The position numbers were made by a program, and so were the translations under genes. From contig NCGD01000002.1 of the NCBI GenBank assembly GCA_002281535.1, positions 124,001 through 188,000 of the forward strand: DNA of 64,000 bases, written 5' to 3'. A model generated the notes under the pieces. It searched no databases and was not told where the DNA came from. It saw nothing but the letters and a program-made list of their open reading frames with translations. This DNA comes from Sphingomonas sp. 28-63-12 (GTDB lineage Bacteria > Pseudomonadota > Alphaproteobacteria > Sphingomonadales > Sphingomonadaceae). Shown here one piece after another: positions 61,496-64,000 of the stretch. The first letter of the stretch is position 1, and every line of letters begins with the position of its first letter.

Positions 61496-62980
61496 CTATC
61501 TCCGCATGAATTCAGGGGCGACGAACAGCAGCGCAAGCGCCTGGCCCGGGCTGTCGGCATTGGCGATGGCGGCCTGGGTGGCGGCACTTAATGCGCCCGG
61601 GAATATCTTTGGCGCGAGCGCGCGGGCATCGACGGCACCGCCCGCGCGGGTCGCCATGCGCTCCGCCGCCTCGACCCGCCGCATCACCGCATCGGGTCCG
61701 GCCCAGGTGGCCGTGACATCGTCAAAGCCCGCCGGCGACCCGGGCCGCCAGATCGGCTGACCAAGCTGGTTCATCAGGCCCGTCACCTGCTGCGCCGGCG
61801 CGTCTTTCATGTCCAGCGCGCGCATTGCCGCGATCGACCATTCCCAGGGCGATCGGAACTTGGCTGGTGCCGGGTCCCACACTTCGGGCGAGGCGATCAG
61901 CGCGCGGTACAGCGTCGGCAAGTCGCCGCCCGATTGCAGAAACGCCGCCTTCAGCCGCGCGACCATCGCAGGCGGCGGCGTGTCGCCGACGAAATGCCGG
62001 GCCAGCTTGGTGGCGAGATGTTCGGCCGTCGCGGGGTGAACGGCCAGATCATCAAGCACCGCCTGTGCCTGGGCTACGCCCGGCTGATCATAGCGCCGGC
62101 CGATGATTGTCCGCGCACCAGGTTCGTGGATCGGTTCGGCAAAGACGAAATCTCCGGGCGCGCCATCGGCCCCCGCAAAGCGCGCCAGCGGCCCGCGCGT
62201 CAGGCCCGCTACTGTCCAGCCCGTCATCGCCCGCGCAAATTCGGTGACGTCGGCCTGGCTATAGCCGGTGCGCACACCCAGCGTGTGGAGCTCCAATATC
62301 TCGCGCGCGAGATTTTCGTTGATCCCGACCTTGCGCTGCCCGCGCGCCGCCACCCGGCTGCCGACCAGGCTGTTGGGCCCGATCGATTGCGCCTGATCGA
62401 GATAGAGCAGCATCGCCGGATGGCGCTCGACCGCGCTCAGCATATCGCCGAACCGGCCCAGAACATGCGGCCGTATCGCCTCGAACTCGAGCAGGCCCGC
62501 CATCCCGATCACGGTCAGTTTGTCGGCCGAAACCGCAAAATGATTGGCCCAGAAATGGACCATGCGCTCGACAAACGGCGCCGGCGTCACCAGCGCGACG
62601 CTCGCCCGGGCGCCAACGCAGGCGACATAATTATCGCGCCCCTGGCCGCGCGCAAATTGGCGTGCTTGCTTGACCGGATCGGGTTCTGCCCCTGCACCAG
62701 CCGGCTTTGCCATCATCGCTGCAGAATCGCCTTCAGCCTGCGCAGAGTTGGCTTGCGGACGGGTCCGCAGCCCCGCCTGTCCCATGCCGCGCTGGGCGGC
62801 CAGATAATCGGCGAGTTGCCCGGCAATCGCGCGGCGGCTCGGCAGCGCGGCGATCGTCGCCGGGCGCGCATCGAAGCGATTAAATTGCCCGGTCAGCCAG
62901 CGCTTGGCATCGCCCGGCAAGGGCTCATCGGCGCGCGCGCCCAGCCCCAGCCTATTCAGTGCGATATGGGTATCGGGCAT
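61496..62980 (-). CDS. DUF1800-family protein
   Basis: 494 residues from the ATG at 62980 (GGAG eight bases upstream); earlier in-frame starts at 63007 and 63019 are less likely. IALNRLGLGARADE opens the domain, and RMVHFWANHFAVS, GINENLAREILELHTLGV, EFARAMTGWTV and TKLARHFVGDTPPP are the typical DUF1800 blocks. No clear signal peptide is visible with this start, so it may stay cytoplasmic or be exported with its DUF1501 partner. The biochemical function is unknown. Confidence 0.87.
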   Translation of the reverse strand: MPDTHIALNRLGLGARADEPLPGDAKRWLTGQFNRFDARPATIAALPSRRAIAGQLADYLAAQRGMGQAGLRTRPQANSAQAEGDSAAMMAKPAGAGAEPDPVKQARQFARGQGRDNYVACVGARASVALVTPAPFVERMVHFWANHFAVSADKLTVIGMAGLLEFEAIRPHVLGRFGDMLSAVERHPAMLLYLDQAQSIGPNSLVGSRVAARGQRKVGINENLAREILELHTLGVRTGYSQADVTEFARAMTGWTVAGLTRGPLARFAGADGAPGDFVFAEPIHEPGARTIIGRRYDQPGVAQAQAVLDDLAVHPATAEHLATKLARHFVGDTPPPAMVARLKAAFLQSGGDLPTLYRALIASPEVWDPAPAKFRSPWEWSIAAMRALDMKDAPAQQVTGLMNQLGQPIWRPGSPAGFDDVTATWAGPDAVMRRVEAAERMATRAGGAVDARALAPKIFPGALSAATQAAIANADSPGQALALLFVAPEFMRR

Positions 62981-63150
62981 GACGCGGTCTCCGATCGGGT
63001 GGCGCATGGCATGATGCACCCGCTATGTCGCAAAACGTTGTCAGCGCTGAAATCCTTCGCGCGCCACCAAGGCTGTCGTCGCACCCACAGGGCAGGTCGT
63101 CGCGCGGCAGGAAGAAGGTGCCGCCGGGGGCGGCGCGACGGTCGATGCCG

Positions 63151-64000
63151 CTAAAACCCCTCGGGCAGATCGATCGGCCCGACAAGCTCGTGATAGCGGC
63201 TGACGGCGTAGCGATCGGTCATCCCGGCGATGAAATCGGCGATATGGCGACTGCGCTGCGGCTCATCGCCGGGCAGCCGTTCGGCCCAGTCAGCAGGCAG
63301 CCGACCGGGATCGGCGCGATAGGCCGCGAACAATCCGCCGATAATGCCCTCGGCGATCGCCGCCGCCGCCAGCTGCCGCGGATGGTGATAAAGCTCGGCA
63401 TACATGAAGCGCTTCAACACACGCTCTTCTTCGCGCATCTTCGCCGAAAAGCCGACCAGACAGCGCCCGGCCGCGCGCACATCCTCGACTGAGCCCACGC
63501 CTGAACCGGCAATCCTTGCGCGTGTATCGGCGATCAGATCGGCGACCATCTCGCCAATCTGGGTGCGGATCAGCTCACCGATCAGCCGTGCCGGTGCGAC
63601 ATCGGGAAAGCGCGCCCGCACGTCGCCCCATATTCGCGACACCATCGGCACCGCGAGCAATTGGTCGAGCGTCAGCAGGCCGGCGCGCAGGCCATCGTCG
63701 ATGTCGTGATTGTCGTAGGCGATGTCATCGGCAATCGCTGCCACTTGCGCCTCAAGCGAGGGCCAGCGTGCCAGATCGAGCGGCAGCGCCGCGTCCGCCT
63801 CGGCCAGCGCCCAACCCGGCGCGGTCACCGGCCCGTTATGCTTGGCCAGCCCTTCGAGCATTTCCCAGGAGAGATTCAAGCCGCGCCAACGCGGATAGGG
63901 CGCCTCGATCGTCATCAGCGCGCGCAGCGTATGGCCATTATGATCGAACCCGCCCTCGCAGGCCAAAGACTTGGTCAGTGCCGCCTCGCCAGCATGGCCA
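63151..64000 (-). CDS. dGTP triphosphohydrolase-like protein, C-terminal part
   Basis: Open to the window edge, so the N-terminus with most of the HD motif is outside. The visible 282 residues begin GHAGEAALTKSL, the end of the HD-domain PPFGHxGE motif, followed by CEGGFDHNGHTLR, WRGLNLSWEMLEGL, AQVAAIADDIAYDNHDIDDG (the second HD-like Asp) and a C-terminal helical half. This is the dGTPase/dNTPase family (deoxyguanosinetriphosphate triphosphohydrolase-like) that controls dNTP pools. Substrate range in alphaproteobacterial members is not settled. Confidence 0.9.
   Translation of the reverse strand, partial: GHAGEAALTKSLACEGGFDHNGHTLRALMTIEAPYPRWRGLNLSWEMLEGLAKHNGPVTAPGWALAEADAALPLDLARWPSLEAQVAAIADDIAYDNHDIDDGLRAGLLTLDQLLAVPMVSRIWGDVRARFPDVAPARLIGELIRTQIGEMVADLIADTRARIAGSGVGSVEDVRAAGRCLVGFSAKMREEERVLKRFMYAELYHHPRQLAAAAIAEGIIGGLFAAYRADPGRLPADWAERLPGDEPQRSRHIADFIAGMTDRYAVSRYHELVGPIDLPEGF

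Noticed and set aside
61934-63154. 406-residue open frame on the plus strand
   Set aside because: It lies antisense to the DUF1800 gene; the translation has no recognisable domain and is a high-GC artefact.

Overview
The window reads as chromosomal DNA of an alphaproteobacterium of the Sphingomonadales, most likely Sphingomonadaceae. Four things point there: a sphingolipid-type serine palmitoyltransferase with its dedicated acyl carrier protein, a PhyR/NepR/EcfG general stress locus with a PhyP-like kinase, large TonB-dependent receptors beside scattered catabolic enzymes, and high GC with many ATGA/GTGA/TGATG gene overlaps. No CRISPR array, insertion sequence or prophage is visible.

Positions 1-21039 are a catabolic island of tightly packed operons. 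A plus-strand operon (1-6990) encodes a VOC protein, alpha/beta-hydrolases, SDRs, an acyl-CoA dehydrogenase, a split MaoC-type hydratase pair, an NTF2-like protein and a glutathione transferase. It converges on a minus-strand operon (10676-7057) of NTF2-like protein, luciferase-like oxidoreductase, cytochrome P450 and hydrolase. Then come an SDR, a TonB-dependent receptor, a second NTF2-like protein, a CMD/dehydrogenase/VOC operon, a phosphotransferase-SDR pair and an FAD oxidoreductase-SDR pair. Together they look like uptake plus oxidative and CoA-dependent breakdown of a bulky hydrophobic compound. The substrate cannot be named from sequence, and no local regulator is present.

Positions 21586-31178 hold tRNA-Ser(CGA), hspQ, a second TonB receptor, and rplU-rpmA ... 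obgE-(membrane protein)-proB. A GNAT gene and a divergent TetR/PF10118 hydrolase pair, with a tandem operator-like repeat, interrupt the ribosomal/obg group. Positions 31175-40473 form an envelope-lipid block: a CerR-like epimerase/reductase, ACP, serine palmitoyltransferase, a hybrid histidine kinase, lptF-lptG, a fatty acid desaturase and a GNAT-fold protein that may be a ceramide synthase.

Positions 40531-46997 carry a small secreted protein, xth, erpA, an M23 peptidase, a bcp-type peroxiredoxin and glnE. Positions 47075-51259 are the general stress response locus: ecfG, a 45-residue membrane peptide, phyR, nepR (54 residues, TTG start) and a phyP-like kinase with a degenerate ATP-binding region. 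Just after that kinase lies a textbook EcfG promoter followed by two hairpins with C-rich loops and a terminator, a strong candidate for a stress-induced small RNA of the Caulobacter GsrN type. A 64-residue ORF beside ecfG ends in a NepR-like motif.

Positions 51295-58812 are a conserved minus-strand run: argS, SPOR protein, nagZ, a hypothetical protein with a 12-bp tandem repeat, scpA, scpB, tatA, tatB, tatC. The window closes with an exported M20 peptidase, a DUF1501/DUF1800 pair and the C-terminal part of a dGTPase-like protein.
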